A DNA stretch of 64,000 nt, taken from Bordetella parapertussis. GTDB taxonomy: Bacteria > Pseudomonadota > Gammaproteobacteria > Burkholderiales > Burkholderiaceae_B. Under the pieces are notes generated by a model. It was not told the origin of the DNA, searched no databases, and worked only from the letters and a program-made list of their open reading frames with translations. The DNA lies in NCBI GenBank assembly GCA_945872285.1, contig CAMBZR010000008.1, positions 1 through 64,000 on the forward strand. Reading direction: 5' to 3'. This document shows, in pieces, positions 8,974 through 18,885 of this stretch (positions within the stretch are counted from its first letter, which is position 1; each line of letters opens with the position of its first letter). Made by a program: the position numbers and the translations under genes.

Positions 8974-9450
8974 TTACCACTTCAGCCCAGCCGTGTTGAA
9001 CACAAACTGTTTTGAGCCTTCTTGATAAAACTCCATTTCAACAATCAGTTTTTTTGATTGGCGTAACGCCTCAAGAAATGGTGCTTCATCCTCAACAAAT
9101 ATCGTATCGGCACTGCCGCTTGACGAATTTGTTGCAGCAAGCTCATAAATCTTGCCTTCATCAAATTTTGCAAAGAACTTACAGCCGGTTACACACTGAA
9201 ACTGACCTTTGCTGATCGTGAACAAAATGTTCAGTCCGTCTTTTGAGCGCTCGCGTAAAGTCAACTCTAGATAAGAGCCACCCGAGTAGGGCGCAGCAAA
9301 GTTGATTTTATTGGTGCTGGTCGCCTCTGCAAAGCGAGTCGTTGTGCTGCGCATTTGATCGGTCTTGCTTCGATACTCCCAAGCCTGAGCCTGGGCAAGA
9401 GTTGAAAATAAAAGAGCGAGTGCGACAGATAGCAGCTTGACGAATTTCAT
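8974..9450 (-). CDS. Small exported protein of unknown function
   Basis: A 158-residue protein with a clear signal peptide (MKFVKLLSVALALLFSTLAQAQA, cleavage probably after AQA). The start ATG at 9450 has an excellent GGAGG eight bases upstream, which rules out a longer open frame. The mature part is mostly beta-like and polar and contains two cysteines in CVTGCKFFAKFDEGK. I do not recognise a named family; the pattern resembles small periplasmic proteins of Burkholderiales that follow tRNA genes or metG. It lies 77 bases before metG on the same strand direction but downstream of it, so it may share the metG transcript. Confidence 0.75.
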   Translation of the reverse strand: MKFVKLLSVALALLFSTLAQAQAWEYRSKTDQMRSTTTRFAEATSTNKINFAAPYSGGSYLELTLRERSKDGLNILFTISKGQFQCVTGCKFFAKFDEGKIYELAATNSSSGSADTIFVEDEAPFLEALRQSKKLIVEMEFYQEGSKQFVFNTAGLKW

Positions 9451-9526
9451 AATTTCCTCCGGCGGGCAGGTGTAAGTTGAAGGTGTAAATCGAGGATGAG
9501 AATCAGGACGTAAATGAAAGATGGTG

Positions 9527-11719
9527 TCAATGAATCCGCATACCAGGCTGCGCCCCTGACGACGGGTCAAGCACGTAGATGCCGGCATCGATTTTGGCAT
9601 CAAAATGGCTGGCCGCCAATACCATGCCTTCAGAGATACCAAACTTCATCTTGCGAGGCGCTAAGTTGGCGACGACGACGGTCAGGCGCCCAATCAATTG
9701 CTCGGGTGTATAGGCAGACTGAATCCCAGAAAATACGTTTCGCAGGCGGCCTTCGCCTACATCGAGCGTCAGCCTCAAGAGCTTGGTCGAACCCTCAACC
9801 AATTCGCAGTTGACGATGCGCGCTACGCGTAAATCGATTTTGACAAAGTCATCAATTGTGATCGTGGGGGCGAGCGGTTCGCCGCCCGCGGCCGCGGCCG
9901 CAACCTCGGCAAGATTGCTATCGGCCGCTTGTGCGTTGGTAGGCTGTTGGTGTTGGGGCTTGGTCGCGGTTGTTTGAGTCGCTGCAGCACTTTTCTTTGC
10001 AGAGATCCCTTGCTTAGGCGCTGCATCCTGCGCTGGGATCTCAAACAGTTCATCCAGCATCGTCGGTTCAACCCGCTGCATGAGATGCTTGAAGGGGTTG
10101 ATATGACTGGGCAATACGCCTGCATCGGTCCAAACAAAGTTGCTGGCTTGGCCAAACAATTCAGTGGCGACACGTTGTGACAGGGCGGGCAAGATGGGGG
10201 CCAGCATGATCGAGAGCGCCTTGAAACCCGCCAGCGCCGACGAGCAGATGTGCTGTAGTGCGGCGCGTTGCGAGGGCTCGGCCGACGCCAGAGTTTTTGC
10301 GATCAGCCAGGGCTGTGCCGCATCAAAGGCTTGATTGATCTGATCGGCATGCGCCATGATGTCGCGAATCGCCCGTCCGTATTCGCGCGCCTCAAGATCC
10401 GCGCGAATGCGGTCTGCAGCTTGTGCCCAGTTGCTGCCCAACATGGCAGCATCGTCGGGGTAAGCAAGCTGCCCGTCAAAATACTTGCTAATGAAATTGG
10501 CGGCCCGGCTTGCAATATTGATGTATTTACCGACTAAATCGCTGTTGACCCTAGCAATAAAATCGTCAGGATTAAAGTCAATATCTTCCACGCGGGCGTT
10601 GAGCTTAGCGGCGATGTAATAGCGCATCCACTCGGCGTTCATGCCAAGCTCGAGGTAGCGCAGAGGCGAGATCCCCGTGCCACGGCTTTTTGACATTTTT
10701 TCGCCGCTAACCGTAATAAACCCATGCACATTGAGTTGATCGGGCGTTTTGCGACCTGAAAACTGCAAGGTCGCGGGCCAAAACAAAGCATGAAAATACA
10801 CAATATCTTTGCCGATAAAGTGCACCTGCTCGGTCGTGCCGTTCGGGTCGAGCAGGGCCTCAAAATCGAGGCCAGTTTTGGCGCAATACGATTTGAGGGA
10901 TGCCAGATAGCCGACCGGAGCATCGAGCCAAACATAAAAATACTTGCCTGGCGCGTCAGGAATTTCGATCCCAAAATAGGGCGCATCGCGCGAGATATCC
11001 CAATCGCCCAGGTTGGCTTTCTCGTCGCCGTTGCCGAGCCACTCGCGTGTTTTGGCTAAGACTTCTGCCTGCAAATGTTTATTACCCTGAGCGTTACTGC
11101 CGGTTGTCCATGTTTGTAAAAACTCAATGCAGCGCGGGTCGGACAACTGAAAGAAATAGTGCTCAGAGGTTTTGAGTAAAGGTCGTGCATTGGTGAGCGT
11201 TGAGTAAGGCTCGATCAAATCAGTCGGGGCATAGACTGCGCCACAGACCTCGCAAGAGTCGCCATACTGGTCTTTGGCGTGGCACTTGGGGCATTCGCCC
11301 TTGACGTAACGATCGGCTAAAAACATCCCTTTGACGGGGTCGTAAAACTGTTCGATTTCGCGGGTGTTGATCAGGCCTGCTGCGCGCAACTTACGATAGA
11401 TGTCTTGAGACAATTCAACGTTTTCAGCTGAGTCAGTCGAATGCCAGTGATCAAACTCAATTTGAAAACCTTTCAAGTACTGGGGGCGCTCGGCACCGAT
11501 GCGCTCGACTAGTTGCTTGGGCGTGACGCCCTCGGCCTCGGCCTTGAGCATGATGGGCGCGCCGTGTGTGTCGTCAGCCCCCACAAAGTGCACGGTGTGA
11601 CCCGCCATGCGCATGGCGCGTACCCAGATGTCGGCCTGGATGTACTCCATGATGTGGCCAATATGAAAAGAGCCATTGGCGTAAGGCAGGGCAGTCGTAA
11701 CGAACAGGGTGCGGGACAT
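9527..11719 (-). CDS. metG: Methionyl-tRNA synthetase
   Basis: A 730-residue class I synthetase that charges tRNA-Met. The HIGH-type motif is FHIGH in [13 protein letters not shown] (residues 15-25), the zinc knuckles are CPKCHAK and CEVCGAVY near residues 143-162, and KMSKS occurs in [11 protein letters not shown] near residue 340. A linker rich in Ala, Thr and Gln (about 575-625) leads to a C-terminal OB-fold tRNA-binding and dimerisation domain ([12 protein letters not shown] onwards). Length and domain order match the long proteobacterial MetG. Confidence 0.98.
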   Translation of the reverse strand: MSRTLFVTTALPYANGSFHIGHIMEYIQADIWVRAMRMAGHTVHFVGADDTHGAPIMLKAEAEGVTPKQLVERIGAERPQYLKGFQIEFDHWHSTDSAENVELSQDIYRKLRAAGLINTREIEQFYDPVKGMFLADRYVKGECPKCHAKDQYGDSCEVCGAVYAPTDLIEPYSTLTNARPLLKTSEHYFFQLSDPRCIEFLQTWTTGSNAQGNKHLQAEVLAKTREWLGNGDEKANLGDWDISRDAPYFGIEIPDAPGKYFYVWLDAPVGYLASLKSYCAKTGLDFEALLDPNGTTEQVHFIGKDIVYFHALFWPATLQFSGRKTPDQLNVHGFITVSGEKMSKSRGTGISPLRYLELGMNAEWMRYYIAAKLNARVEDIDFNPDDFIARVNSDLVGKYINIASRAANFISKYFDGQLAYPDDAAMLGSNWAQAADRIRADLEAREYGRAIRDIMAHADQINQAFDAAQPWLIAKTLASAEPSQRAALQHICSSALAGFKALSIMLAPILPALSQRVATELFGQASNFVWTDAGVLPSHINPFKHLMQRVEPTMLDELFEIPAQDAAPKQGISAKKSAAATQTTATKPQHQQPTNAQAADSNLAEVAAAAAGGEPLAPTITIDDFVKIDLRVARIVNCELVEGSTKLLRLTLDVGEGRLRNVFSGIQSAYTPEQLIGRLTVVVANLAPRKMKFGISEGMVLAASHFDAKIDAGIYVLDPSSGAQPGMRIH

Positions 11720-11779
11720 GGAGGTTGCTAGTAAAAGGGTCAGGCTTACGAGTTTAACAAGGTCAACTGCTGTGGTCGT

Positions 11780-12331
11780 TCAACTCAACACGAACAAGCC
11801 AGAGTAGTGCGCAGCCAAGCTCACCAAGGCGCTGGCCATTAAGCCCCAAACGGGATTGAGCTTGGTGAAAAGGATGCCGGCGACATTGGCCGCCACGATC
11901 AGGGGAGTCAGCCAGCCTCGGTAGGCGGCTTGGCTTAAATCTAGCCCTCCAGCCAAAATCAGGCCAATCGCCACGGGGACCAGCGCGTTTTGTGCCAGAC
12001 GCAGGCCCTTGCTGCCCTCGAGTCGATTCGCGAGACGCCCGATTAAAAAGGCGAGCAGACAGGCGGGTACAAGCATGGCCAGCGTGGCAACCAATAAACC
12101 CGCAAACCCAGCAACTTGCCAGCCGACCAAGCTCACAATCACCACATTTGGACCTGGGTTAATTTGTGTGACGGCGAATAGTTGCATAAACGTGGCGTCG
12201 TCCATCCAGCGCATCGAGTCGACGACGACATGGCGAAGCGCCGGTAGCACCGCATTGATGCCGCCAATAGCGATCAGAGAAATCATCGCGAAGCTACGGG
12301 CCAATTGGCCTAGGACGCTAGGTTCGTTCAT
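11780..12331 (-). CDS. Chromate transporter, second half (short-chain CHR)
   Basis: A 183-residue inner-membrane protein with about six hydrophobic segments and the CHR-family motif FAVTQINPGPNVVIVSLVG near residue 48. Short CHR proteins work as pairs of homologous halves of opposite topology and some export chromate in exchange for sulfate. Its start overlaps the stop of the upstream half by four bases (ATGA), so translation is coupled. Actual chromate transport is inferred from the family only. Confidence 0.88.
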   Translation of the reverse strand: MNEPSVLGQLARSFAMISLIAIGGINAVLPALRHVVVDSMRWMDDATFMQLFAVTQINPGPNVVIVSLVGWQVAGFAGLLVATLAMLVPACLLAFLIGRLANRLEGSKGLRLAQNALVPVAIGLILAGGLDLSQAAYRGWLTPLIVAANVAGILFTKLNPVWGLMASALVSLAAHYSGLFVLS

Positions 12332-12876
12332 TTTTTACCCAACCATGCGGTGATCACCAAGGCTGTTGGGATCAGCGCCAGCACGACATAGACCATGGGC
12401 ACGCGAAACACCAGAATCCCCAGGATGGCAAAGCCAATAATGAGCCAACCAGCTAAGTCGAGTTTGACCTTGATTGCCATTTTGAGGCCGGTAGCCAGCA
12501 CCATTCCGGCGGCGGCAGCACCAGCGCCAGTCAGCGCCACGCTGATCGCAGGTAACTGACCAAACTTGTCGTAAAGCATGGCCAACATCAACAGAATCAT
12601 GATCGGCAGCACCATGATGCCCAGCACGCAAACAATTGACCCCTTAGGCCCTTGAAAACGATCACCAATCACGACCGAGGCATTCACAACATTGGCGCCG
12701 GGCAAGACTTGCCCCATCCCCAAAATAGTCGCGTACTCTTTTTCAGAGAGCCACTGATATTTTTCAACGATCACGTGTCGCGCCATGACGGCAACGCCGC
12801 CAAAACCGAGCAGGCCGATGGTGGCAAAGCCCTTAAACAGTTCAAACAAACTAATCGAACGTTGCGGTGAGTTCAT
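12328..12876 (-). CDS. Chromate transporter, first half (short-chain CHR)
   Basis: A 182-residue partner of the downstream CHR gene, with FATIGLLGFGGVAVMARHVIV (split here as FATIGLLGFGG and VMARH) near residue 20 and MGQVLPGANVVNASVVIG near residue 55, both family marks. I used ATG at 12876; an in-frame TTG at 12891 is possible, and neither has a visible Shine-Dalgarno site, which suggests coupling to the gene just upstream, whose stop lies 18 bases away. Confidence 0.85.
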   Translation of the reverse strand: MNSPQRSISLFELFKGFATIGLLGFGGVAVMARHVIVEKYQWLSEKEYATILGMGQVLPGANVVNASVVIGDRFQGPKGSIVCVLGIMVLPIMILLMLAMLYDKFGQLPAISVALTGAGAAAAGMVLATGLKMAIKVKLDLAGWLIIGFAILGILVFRVPMVYVVLALIPTALVITAWLGKK

Positions 12877-12894
12877 GAGCGGGGCGGGCAAGGG

Positions 12895-13164
12895 CTAAGA
12901 GATATCGCGAGCCTTCACGTCAGTGACGTCGGCGCTATTTTTTGTAGAAAAAGGCCCACTCTTTAAAATTGGCTTGCGTTTTGCGCTGCGCGCCATCCAG
13001 TATTCTTTGGCCGAGAAGGATTTGCCGCGTAAACGCGCCACGACCACTAAGATCATTACTGCCACAATCGTTGAGGCGACAAACACTGTGGCCATCACCA
13101 GCCCGACTAGCGCGACAACAACTAACACCACGAGTTGAACTAAGCGCTGAAGCAGAATTAGCAT
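12895..13164 (-). CDS. Small membrane protein of unknown function
   Basis: An 89-residue protein: a long hydrophobic N-terminal region (residues 2-42, probably two membrane segments rich in Val and Leu) followed by a basic, Lys- and Ser-rich tail (SAKEYWMARSAKRKPILKS). No family recognised. It lies directly before the chromate transporter pair on the same strand, so it may be part of that operon, and is divergent from apbC with 42 bases between. Confidence 0.55.
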   Translation of the reverse strand: MLILLQRLVQLVVLVVVALVGLVMATVFVASTIVAVMILVVVARLRGKSFSAKEYWMARSAKRKPILKSGPFSTKNSADVTDVKARDIS

Positions 13165-13206
13165 GTTGCGAGCCTAAAATCGGTGACAAATGACAGAGGA
13201 ATACCC

Positions 13207-14292
13207 ATGAGTGTAACGCTGGCTGAGGTACGCGAGGTTCTTGAAAGCATGATTGACCCCAATACCGGTCGCTCGCTTGGGGCGGGGCTCAAAGACAGTC
13301 AAATCCAGTTAGTGGGTGAGTACGTCAGCGTGAAAGTTGAGCTGGGCTACCCCGCGGCAAGTCAGCTCGGCGGTGTGCGCGGGCAGATTTATGCTGCGCT
13401 CAAGGCGCGTGGAGTGCCTAGCCCCGACGTTCAGATCAGCGTCAAGATCGCTGCGCACGCCGTGCAAACGGGCGTTACGCGGGTTGAGGGCGTGCGTAAT
13501 ATTATTGCGATCGCCTCAGGCAAAGGCGGGGTCGGTAAGAGTACAACGGCTGTCAATCTGGCCTTGGCGCTGCAGGCTGAGGGTGCGCGTGTTGGCTTGT
13601 TGGATGCCGACATCTATGGGCCGAGTGTGCCGCTGTTGCTTGGGGTATCGGTAAAACCAGCTAGTCTTGATGGTAAAAAAATGGTTCCGATCCTAGGCCA
13701 CGGTTTACAGGCGAATTCAATTGGTTTTTTGATGAATGACGACACGCCGGCGATTTGGCGCGGCCCCATGGTGGTTCAAGCGCTTGAGCAGTTGCTGCGT
13801 CAAACCGCTTGGGATGATCTTGATTACTTGATTGTCGATATGCCACCGGGTACAGGCGATATCGCCTTGACCCTGGCTCAAAGCGTGCCTGTGGTGGGGG
13901 CGGTGATTGTCACCACCCCCCAAGACCTCGCCCTGATTGACGCCCGTAAGGGCTTGAAGATGTTTGAGAAGGTGAATGTCCCCATTCTGGGTATTGTCGA
14001 GAACATGGCGCTTCATATTTGCAGCCAATGTGGGCACGCTGAGCCGATCTTTGGGCAGGGTGGGGCACAGCGCATGGCGACCGATTACAAAGCGCCGTGG
14101 CTGGGCAGCCTACCCTTGGCGCTGGCGATCCGCGAACAGGCCGACGCCGGCCAGCCGATTGTGGTGTCGCACCCCCAAAGTGAGGCCGCCGGCTTGTACC
14201 GCGAGATCGCTTTGCGGCTGGCTGCGCGGGTGGCCACCTTGCCTAAGGATCTGAGTGAGAAATTTGGGGCGATCGCGATCAAACGGGTCTGA
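13207..14292 (+). CDS. apbC: Iron-sulfur cluster carrier protein ApbC (Mrp/NBP35 family)
   Basis: A 361-residue cytosolic P-loop ATPase that carries and hands over Fe-S clusters. An N-terminal MIP18-like domain (VREVLESMIDPNTG) is followed by the deviant Walker A GKGGVGKST near residue 105, DMPPGTGD, and the cluster-binding CSQCG near residue 275. The ATG at 13207 has AGAGGA at good distance; a GTG eight codons earlier is less likely. It precedes dcd, as in many Burkholderiales. Confidence 0.95.
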   Translation: MSVTLAEVREVLESMIDPNTGRSLGAGLKDSQIQLVGEYVSVKVELGYPAASQLGGVRGQIYAALKARGVPSPDVQISVKIAAHAVQTGVTRVEGVRNIIAIASGKGGVGKSTTAVNLALALQAEGARVGLLDADIYGPSVPLLLGVSVKPASLDGKKMVPILGHGLQANSIGFLMNDDTPAIWRGPMVVQALEQLLRQTAWDDLDYLIVDMPPGTGDIALTLAQSVPVVGAVIVTTPQDLALIDARKGLKMFEKVNVPILGIVENMALHICSQCGHAEPIFGQGGAQRMATDYKAPWLGSLPLALAIREQADAGQPIVVSHPQSEAAGLYREIALRLAARVATLPKDLSEKFGAIAIKRV

Positions 14293-14349
14293 GCAAGATG
14301 GGGGTAAAATCCGCCCTCTTGGCACAGATAACGATTGGGACGCTTAGTC

Positions 14350-14916
14350 ATGAGTATTAAAAGTGACAACTGGATTCGCCGCGTGGCGCAGTCAGAAGGC
14401 ATGATCGAGCCTTTTGAACCGGGCCAAGTGCGTTCAAACGAAAAGGGTCGAATCGTCAGTTATGGCACCAGTAGCTACGGTTACGACGTGCGTTGTGCCA
14501 ACGAATTCAAAATCTTTACAAATATCAACTCTACGATTGTTGACCCAAAAAACTTCGATGAAAAATCGTTTGTTGATTTCAAGGGCGAGATCTGCATTAT
14601 TCCGCCCAACTCGTTTGCGCTCGCGCGCACGGTTGAATATTTTCGGATTCCGCGTAGCGTCTTGACGATTTGCTTAGGCAAAAGCACCTACGCGCGTTGC
14701 GGAATTATCGTCAACGTGACCCCGCTTGAACCTGAGTGGGAAGGTCACGTGACCCTCGAGTTTTCAAACACAACACCGCTACCCGCCAAGATTTATGCGG
14801 GTGAAGGCTGCGCGCAGATGTTGTTTTTTGAAAGTGACGAGGTCTGCGCAACGTCGTATAAAGATCGGGGCGGCAAGTATCAGGGTCAGCGCGGCGTGAC
14901 CTTGCCTAAAACTTGA
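14350..14916 (+). CDS. dcd: dCTP deaminase
   Basis: A 188-residue homotrimeric enzyme that deaminates dCTP to dUTP, feeding dTMP synthesis. Typical segments are [10 protein letters not shown] at the start, SSYGYDVR near residue 40, [11 protein letters not shown] near 110 and [17 protein letters not shown] near 125, which holds the catalytic glutamate. The exact length of the E. coli type is about the same. thyA and folA, acting later in the same pathway, lie 11 kb downstream. Confidence 0.97.
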   Translation: MSIKSDNWIRRVAQSEGMIEPFEPGQVRSNEKGRIVSYGTSSYGYDVRCANEFKIFTNINSTIVDPKNFDEKSFVDFKGEICIIPPNSFALARTVEYFRIPRSVLTICLGKSTYARCGIIVNVTPLEPEWEGHVTLEFSNTTPLPAKIYAGEGCAQMLFFESDEVCATSYKDRGGKYQGQRGVTLPKT

Positions 14917-15001
14917 GTTTGCCAAGATGTCATTTCATTAACATGTTTGGGCGCTATATTCGCCCCTCTTTAATCTCTTCTTCGTTTGCGGGGCGTTTCG
15001 C

Positions 15002-17263
15002 ATGAAATTTCGCTTTCCTATTTTCATCATCGATGAAGACTATCGCTCTGAAAATGCCTCGGGCTTGGGCGTGCGCGCGCTGGCCTCTGCGATTGAAGCT
15101 GAAGGCATGGAAGTCATTGGCGTCACAAGTTACGGCGACTTAAGCTCATTTGCACAGCAGCAAAGCCGCGCAAGCGCCTTTATCTTGTCGATCGATGATG
15201 AAGAGTTTGATATCGACTCGCCTGAAGATGTTGCCGGCGCGATTAAAAACCTACGTACGTTTATTGGTGAGTTGCGCTTTCGTAACGCTGATATCCCAAT
15301 CTATTTGTACGGCGAGACGCGCACCTCTGAACATATCCCCAACGATATCTTGCGTGAGCTGCATGGCTTTATTCATATGTTTGAAGACACGCCTGAATTT
15401 GTGGCGCGGCATATCATCCGTGAAGCTCGCAGTTACGTCGACAGTCTGGCGCCGCCGTTTTTTCGCGAATTGGTCAAATACGCCCAAGACGGCTCATACT
15501 CGTGGCATTGCCCCGGGCACTCAGGTGGCGTCGCCTTTTTGAAAAGCCCGGTCGGACAAATGTTTCACCAATTTTTTGGCGAAAACATGTTGCGTGCCGA
15601 CGTCTGTAATGCGGTCGATGAACTGGGTCAGTTGCTGGATCACACGGGGCCGATTGCAGAGTCTGAATTAAATGCCGCGCGTATTTTTCATGCCGACCAT
15701 TGCTACTTTGTGACCAACGGTACCTCGACGTCAAACAAAGTGGTTTGGCACGCTAACGTCGCCGCCGATGACATCGTCGTGGTGGATCGCAACTGTCATA
15801 AATCGATCTTGCATGCCATCACCATGACGGGCGCCATCCCCGTGTTTTTGCGCCCGACGCGCAACCACATGGGCATCATTGGGCCGATTCCGTTGGCCGA
15901 ATTTGAACTTGAAAATATCCAGAAAAAAATCGATGCCAATCCGTTTGCCCGTAAGGTCAAAGATAAAAAACCCCGCATTTTGACTTTGACGCAAAGTACC
16001 TATGACGGCGTGATTTACAACGTCGAGATGATTAAAGACAAACTTGGCGACACCATCGACACCTTGCATTTTGATGAGGCGTGGTTGCCGCATGCGGCGT
16101 TTCATGAGTTTTATCAAGACATGCATGCGATTGGGCCCAACCGGCCGCGTAGTCGCACGGCGATGGTCTTTGCGACCCACTCAACGCATAAGTTGTTAGC
16201 TGGTATTTCGCAAGCCTCGCAGATTATTGTGCAAGAGCCCGAAACCCGTAAGCTCGATCGCAATATTTTTAACGAAGCGTATTTGATGCACACCTCGACC
16301 TCGCCGCAGTACGCCATCATCGCCTCGTGCGATGTGGCCGCTGCGATGATGGAGGCTCCGGGCGGCTCGGCGCTGGTTGAAGAGAGTATTCGTGAAGCCT
16401 TAGACTTCAGGCGCGCGATGCGCAAGGTCGATCTTGAATACGGCGATGATGACTGGTGGTTTACCGTTTGGGGACCAGATTACCTTGCCTCGCGCGGCGT
16501 GGGTGAGCAAGCCGACTGGGTGCTCAAATCGAATGACCATTGGCATGGTTTTGGTGACTTGGCAGACGGCTTTAACATGCTGGATCCGATTAAGGCGACG
16601 ATTGTGACGCCTGGGTTGGATATGTCAGGCAGCTTTGGTGAAACCGGTATCCCCGCGGCCTTAGTCTCGAAGTTTTTGACAGAGCACGGCGTGGTGGTTG
16701 AAAAAACCGGCCTCTATTCGTTTTTTATCTTGTTTACGATTGGCATCACCAAGGGGCGCTGGAACACCTTGCTGACTGCCTTACAGCAGTTCAAAGATGA
16801 TTACGATCGGAATCAACCAATGTGGCGAATTTTGCCCGACTATTGCAAAGGGCATCGTCAGTACGAGCGAATGGGCTTGCGCGACCTTTGTCAGCAAATT
16901 CATGCTGAATACCGTAAGCACGATGTGGCGCGGTTAACGACTGAGATGTATTTAAGCGATATGATCCCCGCGCTAAAGCCTTCTGATGCGTTTGCCCAGA
17001 TGGCCCACCGCGAGGTTGAGCGCGTGTCAATCGACCAGCTTGAGGGCCGTGTGACCGGAGTCTTGCTCACCCCTTATCCACCTGGTATTCCGTTGTTGAT
17101 TCCTGGCGAGCGCTTTAATAAAACGATCGTTCAATACCTGCAATTTGCGCGTGCCTTCAACGAAAAATTTCCTGGCTTTGAAACCTATATCCATGGTTTA
17201 GCCGAAGAGATTCTGCCCAATGGCGAAAAACGCTATTACGTTGATTGTCTGCTCGAACAGTAG
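15002..17263 (+). CDS. Orn/Lys/Arg decarboxylase (biodegradative, AdiA/CadA type)
   Basis: A 753-residue PLP fold-type I decarboxylase with an N-terminal receiver-like wing domain (1-130), the core with HCPGHSGG near residue 177, TNGTSTSNK near 239, the aspartate of FDEAW near 361 and the PLP lysine in STHKLLAG near 398, and the C-terminal domain with TPYPPGIPLLIPGE near 690. The length is closest to arginine decarboxylase AdiA (755) but lysine and ornithine enzymes share all these motifs, so the substrate is open. No antiporter gene adjoins it, which argues against a classical acid-resistance pair. It starts 85 bases after dcd. Confidence 0.9.
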   Translation: MKFRFPIFIIDEDYRSENASGLGVRALASAIEAEGMEVIGVTSYGDLSSFAQQQSRASAFILSIDDEEFDIDSPEDVAGAIKNLRTFIGELRFRNADIPIYLYGETRTSEHIPNDILRELHGFIHMFEDTPEFVARHIIREARSYVDSLAPPFFRELVKYAQDGSYSWHCPGHSGGVAFLKSPVGQMFHQFFGENMLRADVCNAVDELGQLLDHTGPIAESELNAARIFHADHCYFVTNGTSTSNKVVWHANVAADDIVVVDRNCHKSILHAITMTGAIPVFLRPTRNHMGIIGPIPLAEFELENIQKKIDANPFARKVKDKKPRILTLTQSTYDGVIYNVEMIKDKLGDTIDTLHFDEAWLPHAAFHEFYQDMHAIGPNRPRSRTAMVFATHSTHKLLAGISQASQIIVQEPETRKLDRNIFNEAYLMHTSTSPQYAIIASCDVAAAMMEAPGGSALVEESIREALDFRRAMRKVDLEYGDDDWWFTVWGPDYLASRGVGEQADWVLKSNDHWHGFGDLADGFNMLDPIKATIVTPGLDMSGSFGETGIPAALVSKFLTEHGVVVEKTGLYSFFILFTIGITKGRWNTLLTALQQFKDDYDRNQPMWRILPDYCKGHRQYERMGLRDLCQQIHAEYRKHDVARLTTEMYLSDMIPALKPSDAFAQMAHREVERVSIDQLEGRVTGVLLTPYPPGIPLLIPGERFNKTIVQYLQFARAFNEKFPGFETYIHGLAEEILPNGEKRYYVDCLLEQ

Positions 17264-17272
17264 GCGCACTCA

Positions 17273-18469
17273 ATGCAGCACTTTGACGTCGCGGTAATCG
17301 GCGCAGGGGCGGCCGGTATGATGTGCGCGGCGGTGGCCGCGCAGCGCGGGCGTCGGGTGGTGTTGATTGAGCACGCACAATTGCTGGCCGAAAAAATCCG
17401 TATCTCAGGCGGAGGCCGCTGCAACTTCACGAACCGGCGCGTGGGCCCTGAACACTTTATTTCAGCGAATCCGCATTTCTGTAAGTCGGTGTTAGCCGGC
17501 TATTCACCACAAGATTTTATTGCCCTGCTGGGGCGCCACAACATTGCCTGGCACGAAAAACATCGCGGGCAATTATTTTGTGATCGTAGCAGCGAAGATA
17601 TTATCGAGATGCTGCGTGCCGAGTGTGATCTGGGCAATGTGCAATGGCGCATGCCTTGCACGGTTCAACAGATCACCCGGGTCGAGACGAGTGGCGAAAG
17701 TCGGTATGACCTTTCCACCTCAGAGGGGCTGCTGCAGGCTGACAAGCTGGTCATTGCGACAGGAGGCTTGGCGATCCCTCAACTCGGGGCAACCGACTAC
17801 GGTTTAAAAATCGCGCGCCAGTTTGGCTTAAAAGTCGTTGAGCCTCGGCCAGCGCTCGTTCCACTGACGTTTGATGGTGTGCAGTGGGCTGAGTTCGGTG
17901 AGTTGAGCGGGTTGGCGCTTGAAGCCAATATTTCAACCGGGGCCGGCCGCAACGCGCCTGCGTTTCTTGAAGATGTGTTGTTTACGCACCGAGGCCTGTC
18001 AGGGCCAGGGATTTTGCAGATTTCAAGCTACTGGCAGCCAGGCGAGGCCATTCGCCTTGATTTGGCGCCCGGTCAAGATATGACGGCGGCGTTGCTTGAG
18101 GCGAAGGCTGGCGGACGCCAACAATTGGGTAATTTGCTGGGTGGGCTTTGGCCTAAGCGCCTAGCCGAAAAGTGGCTTGGCGAGCAGGCAGCGCTACGCA
18201 TTGCCGATGCACCCGATCGCTTGCTGCGCGAGCTTGCTGCACGCATCCAGGCCTGGTCTTTGATCCCAGACGGTACTGCTGGTTATAAAAAAGCCGAAGT
18301 CATGCGAGGCGGTGTGGATACCAAAGGGCTCGATCAACGCAGCATGCAGGCTAAAGCGGCGCCTGGCTTGCACTTTATTGGTGAAGCGGTCGATGTGACG
18401 GGCTGGCTGGGCGGTTATAACTTTCAGTGGGCGTGGGCCTCGGCTGTGGCTTGCGGGCGCAGCCTTTAA
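17273..18469 (+). CDS. NAD(P)/FAD-dependent oxidoreductase, HI0933 (YhiN) family
   Basis: A 398-residue flavoprotein. The FAD dinucleotide fold is at the N-terminus (VIGAGAAGMMCAAVA, residues 6-20); the family marker ISGGGRCNFTN lies near residue 43 and the C-terminal FAD contact GEAVDVTGWLGGYN near 370. The biochemical role of this family is not established. The ATG comes nine bases after the decarboxylase stop, so the two genes are probably co-transcribed. Confidence 0.9.
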   Translation: MQHFDVAVIGAGAAGMMCAAVAAQRGRRVVLIEHAQLLAEKIRISGGGRCNFTNRRVGPEHFISANPHFCKSVLAGYSPQDFIALLGRHNIAWHEKHRGQLFCDRSSEDIIEMLRAECDLGNVQWRMPCTVQQITRVETSGESRYDLSTSEGLLQADKLVIATGGLAIPQLGATDYGLKIARQFGLKVVEPRPALVPLTFDGVQWAEFGELSGLALEANISTGAGRNAPAFLEDVLFTHRGLSGPGILQISSYWQPGEAIRLDLAPGQDMTAALLEAKAGGRQQLGNLLGGLWPKRLAEKWLGEQAALRIADAPDRLLRELAARIQAWSLIPDGTAGYKKAEVMRGGVDTKGLDQRSMQAKAAPGLHFIGEAVDVTGWLGGYNFQWAWASAVACGRSL

Positions 18470-18528
18470 ACGTCCGGGCTAGGCGCAAACTGCAAAAAAC
18501 TTAGGTCGTGACTAAAAGTCTGAACGGA

Positions 18529-18558
18529 TTGTCTGAGGGCGTAGTTTCGCGGTACGAT
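18529..18558 (+). promoter_or_regulatory. Probable promoter of the glycine riboswitch-gcvTHP unit
   Basis: TTGTCT (18529-18534) and TACGAT (18553-18558) with an 18-base spacer fit a sigma-70 promoter. Transcription would begin near 18565, just before the first glycine aptamer. Confidence 0.5.
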
Positions 18559-18579
18559 ATCAACGCTGTGAACGCAGTT

Positions 18580-18812
18580 TGCGGGAGAGTGCAGCGGGTA
18601 ACGCGATTGTTGCCTTAGTTTGCCGCCGAAGGCGCAATTCGCCCAGAATCGCTCAGGCTTCCCATACCGCAATCTGCAATGTTGCATGTTTGACAGGCAT
18701 GCAACAACACAACACTCTGGAGAGACCCGCGGCCTCATGGCCAAAACGGGCGCCGAAGGTGCACACCTGCTGTCATGCAGGGCAACTCTCAGGCAAAAGG
18801 ACAGAGGGGCGA
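18580..18812 (+). promoter_or_regulatory. Tandem glycine riboswitch
   Basis: Two aptamers in series upstream of gcvT. Both carry the conserved core: GCCGCCGAAGGCGCAA then CGCTCAGGC in the first (about 18580-18670), and GCGCCGAAGGTGCA then ACTCTCAGGCAAAAGGACAG in the second (about 18714-18812). In this known class, glycine binding to the paired aptamers turns on the glycine cleavage genes. The sequence of the following 70 bases does not show an obvious T-tract terminator, so control of translation initiation is as likely as transcription control. Confidence 0.96.
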
Positions 18813-18885
18813 ATGCTGGTGCTACCACTCACGTTTAACGCGGGTGGCTGAACCGCTCGCCCTTTGACTGTTCTGGAGCTTTTTC

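Noticed and set aside
9890..9903. GC-rich GCGGCCGCGGCCGC stretch as a regulatory site
   Set aside because: It encodes an alanine-rich linker of MetG; no regulatory reading is needed.
14949..14965. GGGCG/CGCCC hairpin after dcd as a terminator
   Set aside because: Five pairs with a seven-base loop, followed by CTCTTTAATC rather than a T-tract; it may just as well hold the -10 box TATATT of the decarboxylase gene.
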